A DNA stretch of 64,000 nucleotides, taken from Anomaloglossus baeobatrachus. Lineage: Eukaryota; Chordata; Amphibia; Anura; Aromobatidae. Shown piece after piece: positions 42,158 through 53,334 of this stretch. Position 1 is the stretch's first letter, and each line of letters opens with the position of its first letter. Below the pieces are notes generated by a model that saw nothing but the letters and a program-made list of their open reading frames with translations, made no database searches and was not told where the DNA came from. The stretch covers positions 25,867,690-25,931,689 of the forward strand of contig NC_134359.1 in assembly GCF_048569485.1 (NCBI RefSeq). The letters run 5' to 3'. The position numbers and the translations under genes were made by a program.

Positions 42158-43844
42158 TTTATTTCACCGTGGGGCTTCTGCAGTCGTTTCATGTTTCTTC
42201 AGTAGTTGTGATTTTCACAATTTTTTCACGTGAGTGCATTTCCTGATTTTTACACTTTTTCCATCATAAATAAGATCCTATTAAGGTGCTATTTATCTCC
42301 CCAATTGCTCTACATTCTATACTCGGTAATATGGATGCCAAGTGTAAACCATCTAAGGCCACATTCACACTAGCATTTTTGTTTCTAACTCTTTATTTGG
42401 GGTGTGGAGGGCATTACATACATCTTCAAAAATCAAACAAAAGTAAATCTATGAGTATAGAGGCTAAATCCAAGTGAGCTAAGGGATGTCTGCCGATGCC
42501 ATGCCCATGTGACCAGACGAGGTGGGACCTCCGCCAACATAGCTGATACCGGGAAAAAAACTCAACGTGGTAATGGAGTTGTTTTTAATAGAAACGGGGG
42601 TCTGGGGGTAAGATTCCCACATGGAGAGGTGGGCAGGAAGGGGAAAAACTCCCCCCTTGCATCATCCTAGTGTATGGGAGGAAACATCGTCACGCCAACC
42701 AACAAAGTCGGTCACGCCTACTAACCAAGCCGGTCATGACCATTAACCAGGTAGGCCCTTCTAGCCACTGGGATTTAGCTACAACCATACGAGGGATCCT
42801 AATGATTATATCAATCTGTGTTATTTCATTTGGGATTTTCTTTATAGAGTTTACACTTTAGGTGAACTATGTAATGTCTCTGCCACCATATTCATTGTAT
42901 TTTTTGGTATTTGGCTTTTTTGGAAAATATTTACTATTTGGGTTCATTCAGATATCTGTTTTTTTTCTCATGTACGAAAAATATGGATCAGTTTTTTTTT
43001 TTTTACCAAACTTTGATCCCAGTGTGAGCCACGTGTCATCAGTTCTTCTCATACATTGAGAAAAAAGGTTTCTCCTTCTTCTCCATTCTGTCAGCTTGAA
43101 TATCGGACCACACTCGTATCTCATCTGAGTGTGGCTCGATTTTATCACTGACTCAGAATATCATTGAACTTTGATTAGATTGGAGATTCTATGATTAGGT
43201 TTACTAAAAAGAGAAACCGGATCCAAAAAAGGTATATACTAATTTCATTGAATGTATTAGTTGTTGAACAATTTTGAAAAGTAGTATACAACAACCTCTC
43301 CCTCCCCATATATCTCTCACCCCTCCCCCCCCAAAAAAAAATAAAATCAAAACATATTCGTGTTAACCATATTTGGTCAAACAACCTATCATTTTTAAAA
43401 ATTTGACTGGGTTCTGTATGACAGAAAAATTGAAAAGTTGAGAATTACATAACTAAGCGCTCAAGGAAAATGCAAATATTATAAAATACTGTAAACTACT
43501 TGAAAAAAATAAAAATAAAATATATATATATAATACGTAAGCATTGAAACTCATGCACATGAACATATCATGGATCCACACAACTTTTGAGTCGTTCAGA
43601 GCTGGAGTATTGCATCCATATGCATCCACCTGAAAAAATTCATGACATGCTTGACCGGACGCCTTATTACAGATCTATTCTCCCCGAGTGACTTTGCTGC
43701 CAGACCAACGGCCATGTAGTACCAAGTCATAGGCTCCATACAGTTGCTCCTTTTTTCTGTATAAAGCCATGGGAAAATAATACGAAAAATACTGAGATAT
43801 GTTGGATTTTCTTTCTCCTATAGTCTACTTATTTTCGTCTTTCC
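42158..43844. other. noncoding AT-rich DNA
   Basis: Partial MITE-like word taaggccacattcacactagc near 42353. Several T and A runs. No gene recognised. Confidence 0.4.
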
Positions 43845-43920
43845 AATTATTACATAGTTACATAGGTTGAAAAAAGACCTAGGTCTATCTAGTTCAACCT
43901 TCCTACACCAATTATTCTGA
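43845..43920. repeat. short interspersed repeat fragment
   Basis: ttacatagttacataggttgaaaaaagac..ctagttcaacct is a phrase I recognise as common in amphibian genomes; family not named. Confidence 0.4.
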
Positions 43921-44106
43921 TTGCTTTTTGCAGAATTATATTATTTGTGTTCTTTTCTAAAGAAATTCCAATCATCGACGTGAATGCAAAAAATCATGGT
44001 TGACGGTGAAGTGAACTTGACTACTTTGCTATGGTATATAAAACGAAATTGGTGGGCACTCCGCAATATCAAGATGGTAGTGCTCAGTAGTAGAATAAAA
44101 TCCAAT

Positions 44107-44643
44107 CCAATATATATATACTACGGCACTGAAAAAACGTTTTAGAACAAATTCATTTTAGAGTTGAGCGAGTACCTAACTATTCATACTCACTATACTC
44201 ATAACGAATACTGGTTACTCCTCTCGAATTCATTCCAAATAGTGCGTGCAATGCAAGTCAATGGGGAATACTCGCAATGTAACGAGTAACCTGAATTCAG
44301 CACTATTCGCTACTCGCACGAATAGTGCGGAATTCAGGTTACTTGTTACTTTGTGAGGTTTTCCCCATTGACTTGAATGAATGCGCAAGTATTAGACAGT
44401 GCTCGTTTCGTTATGCGTATAGCGAGTACGAATAGTTAGATACTCGCTCAACTCTACTGAATTCTTTTTTATGCTTGTGCTTAAAGCCAATGTCATGTTT
44501 CGGTCTATTGGACCTTCTTCACGTCCACAAATGCATTTGGAGCAGAACACACTGACGAAACGTGACTTTGACCTAAAGCACAAGCACAAATAAAAATTAA
44601 TTTGTTCTAAAAAGTTTTTGGAGTGCCTTAGTGTATATATTGG
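44107..44643. mobile_element. foldback repeat split by a hAT MITE
   Basis: Left end ccaatatatatatactacggcac...tttagaacaaattcat pairs with the right end aattaatttgttctaaaa...gtgccttagtgtatatattgg. The hAT MITE at 44159-44456 interrupts the left arm. Right of it, atgcttgtgctt (44471-44482) pairs with aagcacaagcac, enclosing a minus-strand TGAAGAA-GGTC-loop-GACC-GAAAC motif (44497-44521). Confidence 0.75.
44159..44456. mobile_element. hAT MITE, 298 bp
   Basis: Ends TAGAGTTGAGCGAGTAc and (reverse) TAGAGTTGAGCGAGTAt. Strongly palindromic interior (cattgacttgaatg / catgcaagtcaatg-type arms). Flanks attcattt (left) and attctttt (right, offset by four bases) may be a degraded target duplication. Confidence 0.88.
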
Positions 44644-44953
44644 CTTTTACTTTGCTATGGTAGTCTAGAATCTAGATCTCCGATCACACAACAGACTGGA
44701 TTTCCATGGGACACAAGAGACCCTTGAAGCCCCCAATATCAGAATTTAAACCAAAAAGAATGTTCCCGTTCTTTGTATTTTTTAATGAAAAGTTAATATT
44801 AACCTAAAAAATAAAGTTCTTATAAAATGGATTTGTCCTTCTTTCATTGTCCTTCCTCTACAGAGGAATAATGTGACCTTTTTAGGTGTTTTAAGAAATA
44901 AAATAATTTCCTATAACAGCAGCATTTATAGTTTAAATCGTACTGTAGTGCAG
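44644..44953. other. noncoding DNA downstream of lrp1b
   Basis: AT-rich. Could include more 3' UTR if a more distal poly(A) site is used. Nothing else recognised. Confidence 0.35.
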
Positions 44954-44959
44954 TTTATT
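44954..44959 (-). promoter_or_regulatory. candidate poly(A) signal of lrp1b
   Basis: AATAAA on the minus strand, about 165 bases past the stop codon. The intervening sequence has no long repeat. A distal site is equally possible. Confidence 0.4.
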
Positions 44960-45124
44960 TTTCATAAAAATACCATACAAATGGTCAGTCTAGTCATCAG
45001 CAAAACAAAGAAAATGAAAAAAGAGGTAATGCTGATGACAAAACAATTATAATACTGTTGGTACATAGAAAAGTAATATTTTATACATTTATACAGAGTA
45101 TAAAAGGTAACGGAACAGAAGGTA

Positions 45125-45265
45125 TTAAGCCACAGTCTCCCGGATCGCATTTTCAATTTTCTTTGGAAGAAGTTCTCGTCTTTCTTCTACGCTGATTAAG
45201 GAATTCCGACAGTTGTGTCCTTCCACAAAAAGTTTTGCATAAACTGGATTGGAGTAATTTGTTGG
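45125..45265 (-). CDS. lrp1b: lrp1b last coding exon (tail C-terminus, 46 codons + stop)
   Basis: Begins [16 protein letters not shown] and ends ENAIRETVA before TAA (45125-45127). NPVY is the second NPxY endocytosis/adaptor motif, and ERRELLPKK holds a dileucine-type signal. The acceptor is ctgtctcacag just above 45265 (minus strand), phase 0, joining GGG of the preceding exon. The translation continues upstream in frame through the splice site, so the boundary is set by the acceptor and by protein alignment rather than by a stop. Confidence 0.95.
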   Translation of the reverse strand, partial: PTNYSNPVYAKLFVEGHNCRNSLISVEERRELLPKKIENAIRETVA

Positions 45266-45810
45266 CTGTGAGACAGTAAATGGAGAAAGAAGAAATAGTT
45301 GAAATAAAAGCATAAATCACAGTTATGATGTACATATAGGAGATGATGAAACACTCTGCTTATCTTGTGCTGATCTCGAAATAAATTACTTTTCCTCTTG
45401 GCTCTAAATATCCTGAGATGAGTTTCTTCAGGTGATCGGCTTTGGAAAATAACATGATTTCTCGATACTTTGATGGGAGTTTTTAGGCAATGAGTTTCCC
45501 AATGTGCGGTGCTTTAAATATTGTCAAGAATTTTGCTCTCTGGGTAACCAAGGCTTATTGAATTGGTGTTGCGAGAAGTGGGCAAAAAAGTTGAGATTGG
45601 ACATTAAAGTTTGTAGGCGAATAGAAAGTGATGAAAAAGATTCACACGAACCATGACTTTTTGCACATTTTTGTATATTGTGTGAAGGAACTCAGTACTA
45701 ATTAATATATTTAAGTAATGGATTTGGTAGGAGGCTAAAAGACTCTGGTCATGTGTCAGTTTATCGTTAATCTGTACTGGTTAGAACCAACCAAAGAAAA
45801 AGACTATTAG
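45266..45810. other. lrp1b last intron, unique part
   Basis: No repeat recognised from 45266 to 45810. Confidence 0.4.
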
Positions 45811-46246
45811 GCTATGTGCCCACAGGACAACGTACCCGCGGATTTTGCTGCAGAAAACCCGTGGATTTGTCTGGATTTTCCACATAAATCCGCAGGGTTT
45901 GCGCAAGTACAGACACTCCCCATGTTATCCTATGGGATTTGGGGAGTGCTGTATCAATGCTGGGTATGTGCAGCTGCGGAAAATGCTGTGGATTTCCCGC
46001 AGCCGCACGTAACTGTATGTCAATTATTCATGCAGAAATATCTGCGGATGTCCCGCCTTTCCACTATGGAGATAGAGGACAGGACATCAACAGGTATTTC
46101 CGCACTTGTCCCGCAGGTTTACTGCAACAATAATGCTTGAATTCCGCAGCAATAGATAGTTGCAGATTCCGGGCAGCAGCTGCGGTAAACTTACGGACAA
46201 ACCTGCGGAAAAGTCCGCGGGTACATTGTCCCGTGGGCACATAGCC
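45811..46246. mobile_element. MITE with ggctatgtgcccac ends, copy 1
   Basis: Ends gctatgtgcccacaGGACAA and (reverse) ggctatgtgcccacgGGACAA, continuing through cgtacccgcgga / tgtacccgcgga. Interior rich in ctgcgg/ccgcag. A longer relative is at 46967-47753. Noncoding, intronic. Confidence 0.85.
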
Positions 46247-46250
46247 ATAA

Positions 46251-46850
46251 GGGCGCTTTACACGCTGCGATATCGCTAATTATTTATCGTCTTAAGGTCA
46301 CGTCATTAGTGACACACATCTGGCGTCCTTAGCGACATCGCAGCGTGTGACACGTATGAGCGATTTTAAACGATCGCAAAACAGGCAAAAATCGTTGGTT
46401 TTGGAGCGGTCGTCCTAATTCCTAAAACCAAATATCATTGCCTATTTATTAGCGATGTTGTTCCTCGTTCCTGCGGCATCACATATCACTGTGTGTGACA
46501 CCGTAGGAGTGACGAACATCTCCTTACCTCCATCCACCGGCAATGAGGAAGGAAGGAGGTGGGCGGCATGTTACAGCCGCTCATCTCCGCCCCTCCTCTC
46601 CACCCCTCCTCTGCTATTGGACGGCTGCCGTGTGACGTCGCTGTGATGCTGCATGACCCGCCCCCTTAGAAAGGAGGCGGATCAGCGGCTAGAGCGACGT
46701 CGCTGACCAGGTATGTGCGTGTGACGCTGCTGTAGCGATAATGTTCGCTATGGCAGCGATCACACAATATCGCACGTACGATGGGGTTGGGTGCTATCGC
46801 GCTCGACATCGCTAGCCGATGCTAGCGATGTCGCAGCATGTAAAGCCCGC
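46251..46850. mobile_element. Harbinger-like MITE, copy 3
   Basis: Ends gggcgctttacacgctgcgatatcgcta and (reverse) gcgggctttacatgctgcgacatcgcta. Interior has gatgttgttcctcgttcctgcgg and ctccttaggaaggag-like words shared with the copies at 25547 and 39957. It abuts the MITE at 45811-46246 almost directly. Confidence 0.85.
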
Positions 46851-46966
46851 TTTAGAATTAGGATCTGCCAAATTCTGACTCAAAAGGAGGCCAAGGGACT
46901 CGTTGATTCACAGTGGATATCTGGTTACCATTTCGTGTTTGCTTTGTTATTGTAGAATGAAAGAAA

Positions 46967-47753
46967 GGCTAGGTGCCCACGTTGCGTTTTTGCAAGTTTT
47001 GTCAGGAAAAAAGGAGCCGAGAAAACGTGCATTTTTTAATTGTGTTTCTGCATTTTTTCACGTGCTTTTTTCATGCTTTTTTGTGCGTTTTTAATCATGA
47101 TGATGGCGGGGGTTCAGGCGCTGTACCCCAACAATCACTGCTGGTTGATCTTACAGCTTGGACCAGGCTCTTACTGCCTAGAGTGGTGGGTGCGGTGCTC
47201 CTGGCAATTTAACTCCCTAAATGCTGCAATCAATGCAATCACAGTATTCAGGAGGCAGGGAGAGGAATCGCTTACCTCTCCCTGGAGATCGGGTCTCTGT
47301 AATGTGATTACAGGGATCCAATCGCTCCCATGGTAACCCTGGTTCATCACCATGATGACCCCGGGTTACTGAGGTACAATCACCTCACAGACCAGGGCAC
47401 CTATGTCACCGGAGTTCCCTGCAGCAAGGTCCCGCGGTAAAGACCGAGAGATGAGGAAATGGCTGCAGGGAACCCCATTGATACAAAAAAGCAACGTGTG
47501 GATTACACATGCATTTTTTTCCTGTGTTTTTCACTGATTACATTAAAGTCAATTGGTGAAAAAACACAGAATTGACCCCCTGCATCTTTTTTCATAAAAA
47601 AAAACTACAAGGAAAAAAGAAGCAGCATGTGCACAGCAAGTCTGGATTCTAATGGAGTTTACTGTGATGCTTTTTCCTTGCTTATTTTAATCAATAAAAG
47701 CAAGGAAAAGCGCTAGAAAAAAAATAAAAAAACCTCTCCGTGGGCACATGGCC
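46967..47753. mobile_element. MITE with ggctaggtgcccac ends, copy 2
   Basis: Ends ggctaggtgcccacgttgcg and (reverse) ggccatgtgcccacggagag. The interior pairs tttttgcaagttttgtcagg.. with ..ctagcgcttttccttg only loosely, so it is an older or composite copy. Noncoding. Confidence 0.7.
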
Positions 47754-48212
47754 AAAAAGTACAGGACATACAACTTTTTCTTCCAATTTAAAAATTAGCA
47801 ACAAACGAAGAACAGATGAACCCCATAAAAGTCAATAGGATTCCTCTGCCTCCATCTGTTTTAATAGGAACAGTCAAATGGAAAGGATCAACAGACATGT
47901 GAACCTAACTGAATATTGTTTCTGGTCTTAAAATGGGTTGGCCATTCAGGTGTATTATTTCCAAATGTATATTAAAACCTAAACATAAAACCTTAACTTA
48001 CTGTTAAATTCTTTTTGAAAGTTCTACTTTGTTTTTACTATCTGAAACCTTAGCCCTCTGCATATCCATCTTTCCTCATCACTGCTCCATAATAAGGGCA
48101 AAGATGGAGGAAAACTTAGAAAAAGAGACGGCAATTCTCAACTTGCGCATGCGCCAGATTTTTCAACCTTTTTCCGGAAGGAAACTAGGGAATGTACATA
48201 ACATTTCATCTA
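47754..48212. other. lrp1b intron, unique part
   Basis: No gene or repeat recognised. Confidence 0.35.
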
Positions 48213-48413
48213 AAGCCGGAGTCACACTTGCGAGTGACTCGTGAGTGACACTCGCGACTGTTGCATTGCATCACCCGGCACTGCCACACACTGTCCAGAC
48301 AGAAGCGGGTTGGCTGCATGTATTTCTATGCAGCTGAGATGCTCTTGTCCGGAGAGTGTGTGGCCGTACCGGGTGATGAGATGCGAGAGTCGCGAGAGTA
48401 ACATCCACCTTAA
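48213..48413. mobile_element. palindromic MITE, about 200 bp
   Basis: Left arm taaagccggagtcacacttgcgag...tcacccggcactgccacacactgtccagac and right arm (reverse) taaaggtggatgttactctcgcga...tcacccggtacggccacacactctccggac pair over about 95 bp, leaving almost no loop (gctgcatgtatttctatgcagc). Confidence 0.9.
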
Positions 48414-48801
48414 AGTTGATGACTGAGATTTTTTTATGACTTCTCTTTCGATCTGCAGCTAAATAGCGGGAAAGTCACATTTTCGTCAATGCCAGGGGTG
48501 TGAAAGCCAAAGGAAGTGGATTCTATTGAAGGGACTTAGAATTTTTTTTCTCATAAAAACAAACTAAGAGAATTTATAAGTGCAATTTTTGCAATGTCAA
48601 GGTGCCATCATTCCCAGATACAAGATAAGCAGGTTTTCAGATGACGAGGTTAAACATATAAAACAAATATCAACACAAACAACATGAACGCATACACAAG
48701 CACCGCCGTTTCAGGATGAAGTTGTAAAATTGAACTTAAGGGAAAAATTGAAATAAACCATGCAATGGAAATGCAGCAATAGCAGGCGATGTCCTTCTCA
48801 C
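48414..48801. other. lrp1b intron, unique part
   Basis: Nothing recognised beyond T and A runs. Confidence 0.35.
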
Positions 48802-48895
48802 CCCTGGTGCTAGTGGTCCTTTCAGATCTGAATTTAGGTAGATAGGCGGTGCATTATGGGCCAGTTTGTAAGCCGCAGGCCCACCTGCTATGAAC
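48802..48895 (-). CDS. lrp1b: lrp1b penultimate exon (cytoplasmic tail, 31 codons)
   Basis: Encodes [17 protein letters not shown] then [14 protein letters not shown], the tail segment between the two NPxY motifs. Acceptor tacagtccag just above 48895; donor GGG|GTGAG at 48802. The first base completes AG|G (Arg) from the previous exon, and the last codon is complete, so it joins the terminal exon in phase 0. 94 bp. Too short to stand out as an open frame; found from the conserved protein words. Confidence 0.93.
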
Positions 48896-49237
48896 CTGGA
48901 CTGTATGTAAATAATACATATATTAGTTTCAGATGTTTGAATAATTTATATTTCTTCAGAAAAATATTTTTTGTGAAAAAATTACCAAATTTTTTGCTTT
49001 TTCAAAAATATATTACATACATATTAATTGGTACAGCTCCAATGTGAATAAGACAAACAATAAAACACAGATTTTGCAAAATATCAACTGATCACTGGAC
49101 ACTGGATACTGATGGCTAGAAAGAGGTTAATAAAAATCATAAACGATTATATTCAGCCTGCCCAATCCTCCGATCACTCCTTTCAAGCTTACTTCTTGTT
49201 CCGGGTCTTCCAGTGCCACTTACTGTGCAGTCACGTC
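48896..49237. other. lrp1b intron, unique part
   Basis: AT-rich; nothing recognised. Confidence 0.35.
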
Positions 49238-50075
49238 TAGAGATGAGCGGAACTGTGGAAGTTCGAGTTTAGCCGGGTTTAGCCAAACTTTAGACAAAGT
49301 TCAGTTTAGGACCCGGACTTGACCTGAACTTGGTCCCGGAACATGAACCCCATTGGAAGTCACTGATTGGGGAGCTTGGCTCTCCACCCACATACAGCCA
49401 ACTAAAAAACAAAACACTTCCGGGGGAGGGCAGTTTTTTTTTTTGTGTACTCTACATCTGAAACATTGTTTTTACCCCCACAGAGAACTATTCATAGACT
49501 GAAAGTGGCTCCCACTGGGCTGAGAGGAATAGAAATATCCAGCAATCAGCGACTTCTTAAATGTCTTAATATGTTTGAATGTGTTTTCTCCTGATTGGTT
49601 TGTTCCATGCACATAGCAGGATATCATATAAATAACCGCTTTTTGTAGCATACTTTATACAATGAATAAGGACCCACGTCCGAAACGCGTTTATTGTTCA
49701 TAGACCATCTACCATGGATTAGATTTTGAATTTTATGTCTTGATGTTGCAAGTTTTTTTATGACATTTTTGACAAATAAAGGATGAGTTTTTAAGAAGTT
49801 GCTGATTGATGGATATTCTTATTGCTCTTGTGCTTTTGCTGACACCCAGTTTCCGCTCAAACGGACATCTCCTGCTGGTGAAGATGTCTTTCTCCTGCTG
49901 GTGAAGATGATCTTTTTTCCCACTAGGCTGAGCACCAAGCATACCCGAGCACCCCGATGGTTGATTGAGTGGTTCGCCTACGTACAGCACCCAAACTCGG
50001 ACACTGATTTTTTTTTTTCAAAGTCCGTGTTGGGTTCAAACCCCAAACTTTACAATTCGAGCTCACTCATCTCTA
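49238..50075. mobile_element. hAT MITE carrying a secondary insertion
   Basis: Ends TAGAGATGAGCGGAAC and (reverse) TAGAGATGAGtGAGC; 8-bp target duplication GTCACGTC / GTCACATC at 49230-49237 and 50076-50083 (one mismatch). Related to 51578-51986 (shared ctccgcccacatacagcca, gagcaccnagcntacccgagcac). Without the inner insertion it would be about 430 bp. Confidence 0.92.
49525..49918. mobile_element. retroposon-like insertion inside the hAT MITE
   Basis: Flanked by CCCACTGGGCTGAG (49511-49524) and CCCACTAGGCTGAG (49919-49932), a 14-bp target duplication with one mismatch; the related MITE at 51578 has the uninterrupted site. Contains ATGAATAA-GGAC-loop-GTCC-GAAAC (49662-49686), AATAAA-like words and a duplicated 20-bp phrase tctcctgctggtgaagatg near the right end. 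Class unknown; the long duplication suggests target-primed retrotransposition. Confidence 0.7.
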
Positions 50076-50083
50076 GTCACATC

Positions 50084-50322
50084 ATTGGCTGCATAAAGCT
50101 TAGTCAGCGGCGATGCCGGAAGACCTAGAAGAAAAAGAAGGTTAAGAAGAAGAGACCGGAGAACTAGGTGGTGAGCTGGAGTGGCAGAAGAGGGTTTTTG
50201 GAAGAAGGAGAGTATGGTAATTGAATTATCCCAACCAAATAAAGCAAACGTGCCAAACTTTGCCAGATTCAGTCTACTCTACCACAGACCATTTCCACCG
50301 GCTCTTCCGCCTATCCATACTA
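50084..50322. other. lrp1b intron, unique part
   Basis: Nothing recognised. Confidence 0.35.
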
Positions 50323-50525
50323 GTCACAGAATCATACAATCATGGAACGGTAGAGTTGGAAGGGACCTCAAGGCCATCGGGTCCAACCCCCTGTGAGTGC
50401 AGGCTTTCCTAAATATCCCAGCTATATGTTTATCCAGTTTCCGCTTGAAGATTACCATTGATTGAGAACTCACCACTTCCCGTGGTTGCCTGTTCCACTC
50501 CCTGAGTGCCCTCACTGTCCATCAA
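50323..50525 (-). mobile_element. CR1 LINE 3' end, minus strand
   Basis: Minus strand reads ctcagggagtggaacaggcaaccacggg..ttcaagcggaaactggataaacatatagctggg..ggttggacccgatggccttgaggtcccttccaactctaccgttcc and ends with an attctgtga-type tail at 50323. About 200 bp only. A small gap phrase caatcaatggtaatcttc lies at the position of the usual vnspsMevFKRK coding words. Confidence 0.92.
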
Positions 50526-51569
50526 AGAGGTGGGAGAAAGGCACCCCTTATAAATATGCCAAACTCATAAATTATGTGCCCCTCTTAGCAAAGCAGTACA
50601 ATTTCTTTTGCGCCAACCTATACTAATCTTACATAGATTGGTTAATGTGAATTCCGCTTAGACGCCCCTCGGAGAGATTTCATCCATATTGCTCACATTT
50701 GATAAATAATGTACGCATTATTTATATAAAACATAATTACAGTTACATTTTTGAAGAGTGTTAAAGTGGAGGTAATGTGCACTCTCCTTACGAGCCAACT
50801 GGATCCATTGAGACTTTCCCGCAAATCACTAGCTAGGCAGAAGAAGCTTTTATGTTTTGAAGCTTGATTTAAAATTGTTAAATGACTGTAAAGTACAATA
50901 TGTTATTCTTTGCCTCGCTTTGTTATTGCGTCCATTAGCCTAAACCTGCCGTCTATTTCGACGTACTTTACCTTCCCAGAGCAAACCGTACCTATACATA
51001 ATGGGAAATGATTTCAATAGCAAGCATAATAAGCTACACAAGAAATAAAGGTTTTGCACTCGGCATTAAAAATGTAATTTCACTTTGGCATTTAAAAAAT
51101 GTTTGGCCCAAATGTTGAACATTTTATTTTCCAGCTATACATGAGGCAGATACAATTAAACCAATGAGCGTCGTCATCGCGCTACTATAATGTGAAGGCG
51201 CAACATCAGTACAAACAAATTAAATGGAAAGGTTACATTGTATTCTATTACTCCGGGCCACACGAAGGATCGTAACGTAACTTTCAAAACTTCATTATAA
51301 CCTATTTATTTTTAAGTTTAAATGTAAAGGAATAATTATTTATATTTGACACTGCACATGTTTTTTTAAATTATTTTTTAAATCTTTATCTTCACTGTAA
51401 AGATTAAAGGGTTGTCCAAGGATTAAAGATTATATATCCCTCTTACACAAGGTAGAACTAGGAATTTTTTATAACAATATATTTTTAAAAATTTCTCCAT
51501 GTTTACATTAATTATTTCAGTTACATACTTTATTATTCCTTCCTTTCAGTCCATCTTATGGGTTCAGTG
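50526..51569. other. lrp1b intron, repeat-free block
   Basis: About 800 bp (50560-51360) with no recognisable repeat, AT-rich and of even complexity. In a window otherwise filled with mobile elements this is the longest clean intronic stretch and a candidate for conserved noncoding sequence. Confidence 0.35.
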
Positions 51570-51577
51570 CCGGGGAG

Positions 51578-51986
51578 TAAAGATGAGTGAACCTTTGGAG
51601 GTTCGGTTCGCTGGCAGCAAAGAAACCGAACCTCTACGTGACCGAACCTTGCCTGAGTAAGTTCGGAAACATAGATTGGCAGTTTGGGTCTCCGCCCACA
51701 TACAGCCAGCCATAAGCAAATCACTACCGGGGGAGGGTGGGCGGGCAGTTTTCATTTTTTGGGGGATGCACACTACATCAGATCATGCTGTTGGTACCCC
51801 CAGTGTGTGCCATTCAAACACTGCAAGCAGCTCACACTGGGCTGAGCACCGAGCGTACCCGAGCACAGCGATGCTCATGCGAGTTAAGTTCGCACTTAAA
51901 GCATCCGATCCCTGAACCGGAGCCCTATGTTTTTTAGTTGGTGTTTGGTTCGAAAACCGAACTTCAGGCTCACGTATGTATCTATA
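51578..51986. mobile_element. hAT MITE with 8-bp target duplication
   Basis: Starts TAAAGATGAGTGAACC; right end degenerate (ggctcacgtatgtatctata). Target duplication CCGGGGAG / CTGGGGAG at 51570-51577 and 51987-51994. Confidence 0.85.
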
Positions 51987-51994
51987 CTGGGGAG

Positions 51995-52330
51995 GAGAAC
52001 TCCCTTATAATGTGGTTATTAGCTAGCGCACACGATAGTATGAATTACTGTACTTCGCTACACTCGTACAAGTAAATCCAAGTTACAGATATTTCCACTC
52101 ACCTTTCTTTCCAATATATTCTAAGACAACTGATCCAAGATGACCGGTTTTGAAAAAAAAAAAACCTAACATGATTTGCTATAGTCGTCTATGTATCTGA
52201 TAAATGTGTCTATAGAGAGAGGTGGGCACAAATAGATGAGGGCGTCTGTACAAGAACAGTATATGGGTCCTTTGCAGTCTAATAGCTCATTTTAATGCAC
52301 AATTCCACCTGCTTTAGAGGAGCTAATGAC
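51995..52330. other. lrp1b intron, unique part
   Basis: Nothing recognised. Confidence 0.35.
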
Positions 52331-52338
52331 CTCTTTAC

Positions 52339-52779
52339 TGAGTGAACCTGAGGTTGGAGGTTTGGATTCAGGTTCATAAACCGACTTCCAAATAAAAAAA
52401 AGTTCAGGTTTGAAGTTCGAGTCAATTACAAGTGCAAACCACTCAAGTTAGCAGCGCTGTGCATGGGTATGATTGATGCTCATTCCTGTGCAAGCCGCGT
52501 GCAGTGTTTGAATGGTTCAGACTGGGGGTAAAATCAGCATGATCAGATGTAATGAGCACACACAAAACAATAAATAAATAAAATTGAAAACCCCCCTGCA
52601 CAACCTCCCCCTGAAGTGTTCTGCTTATGGCTGGGTGCATGTGGGCGGAGACACCAACTGCCCAATTACTGGCTTCCATTGAGGTTCAGATCAAGTCAGG
52701 GTCACAAACCAAACTTTATCTAAAGTTTCGAATGTACTGTAGTCTGCCAACTGAATGTCCAGCGTTTCGCTCATCCCTA
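52339..52779. mobile_element. hAT MITE with 8-bp target duplication
   Basis: Target duplication CTCTTTAC at 52331-52338 and 52780-52787. Right end TTTCGCTCATCCCTA is canonical; the left end has lost its first few bases (starts TGAGTGAACC). Same family as 40896-41337. Confidence 0.92.
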
Positions 52780-52787
52780 CTCTTTAC

Positions 52788-53334
52788 CTCTTTGGCCCCT
52801 GTGCAGCTGTAGAGGTTGCACCAATGGTATGTCTGCCTCTGCCTATAGGTGTACATTAGTTGTTGGGATGATAATTGCACAGTTCATAAATTAAGGATAA
52901 GGTAAGGGTAGACACAATAAGGTGGAAAAGTTTCAAAATGCATTTCCTTTAACTACCTGTCTGTTCTGCCCAGCGCCAATCTCTACTAGCACAGACTGGT
53001 CACGGACCACTCCTGACGTTGAATCTGCTACCTCAATAGACCACATGTCAACAGAGTAGCTCTTCCTCATCTCCTCAGCTTTGTCACTGAGGTGTCATTG
53101 CGAACGTCATGTTGATTGACAGCTGACTCCCTGCAGTAAGGCAACGGGGAGCTGACTGTCAATCAAAATGACATAACAGAGCAGAGCAGAAAAGAAGAAT
53201 CTGCTCTGTCGAAGTGACGTCACCAGAAGTCGCAGAATCATCGGCAGGAGTTGTGTGTCACTGCTCTGAGCTGGCAGATACCAGGGCAGGAGAGGCAGGT
53301 ATTTAGTAACTACCTACCTTTAAGATCTAAAGGT
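52788..53334. other. lrp1b intron, probable repeat remnants
   Basis: 53060-53290 contains paired words (gttgattgacagctgactccc / ggggagctgactgtcaatcaa, about 53112 and 53146) and agcagagcagaaaagaag, suggesting an older palindromic element. Confidence 0.4.
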
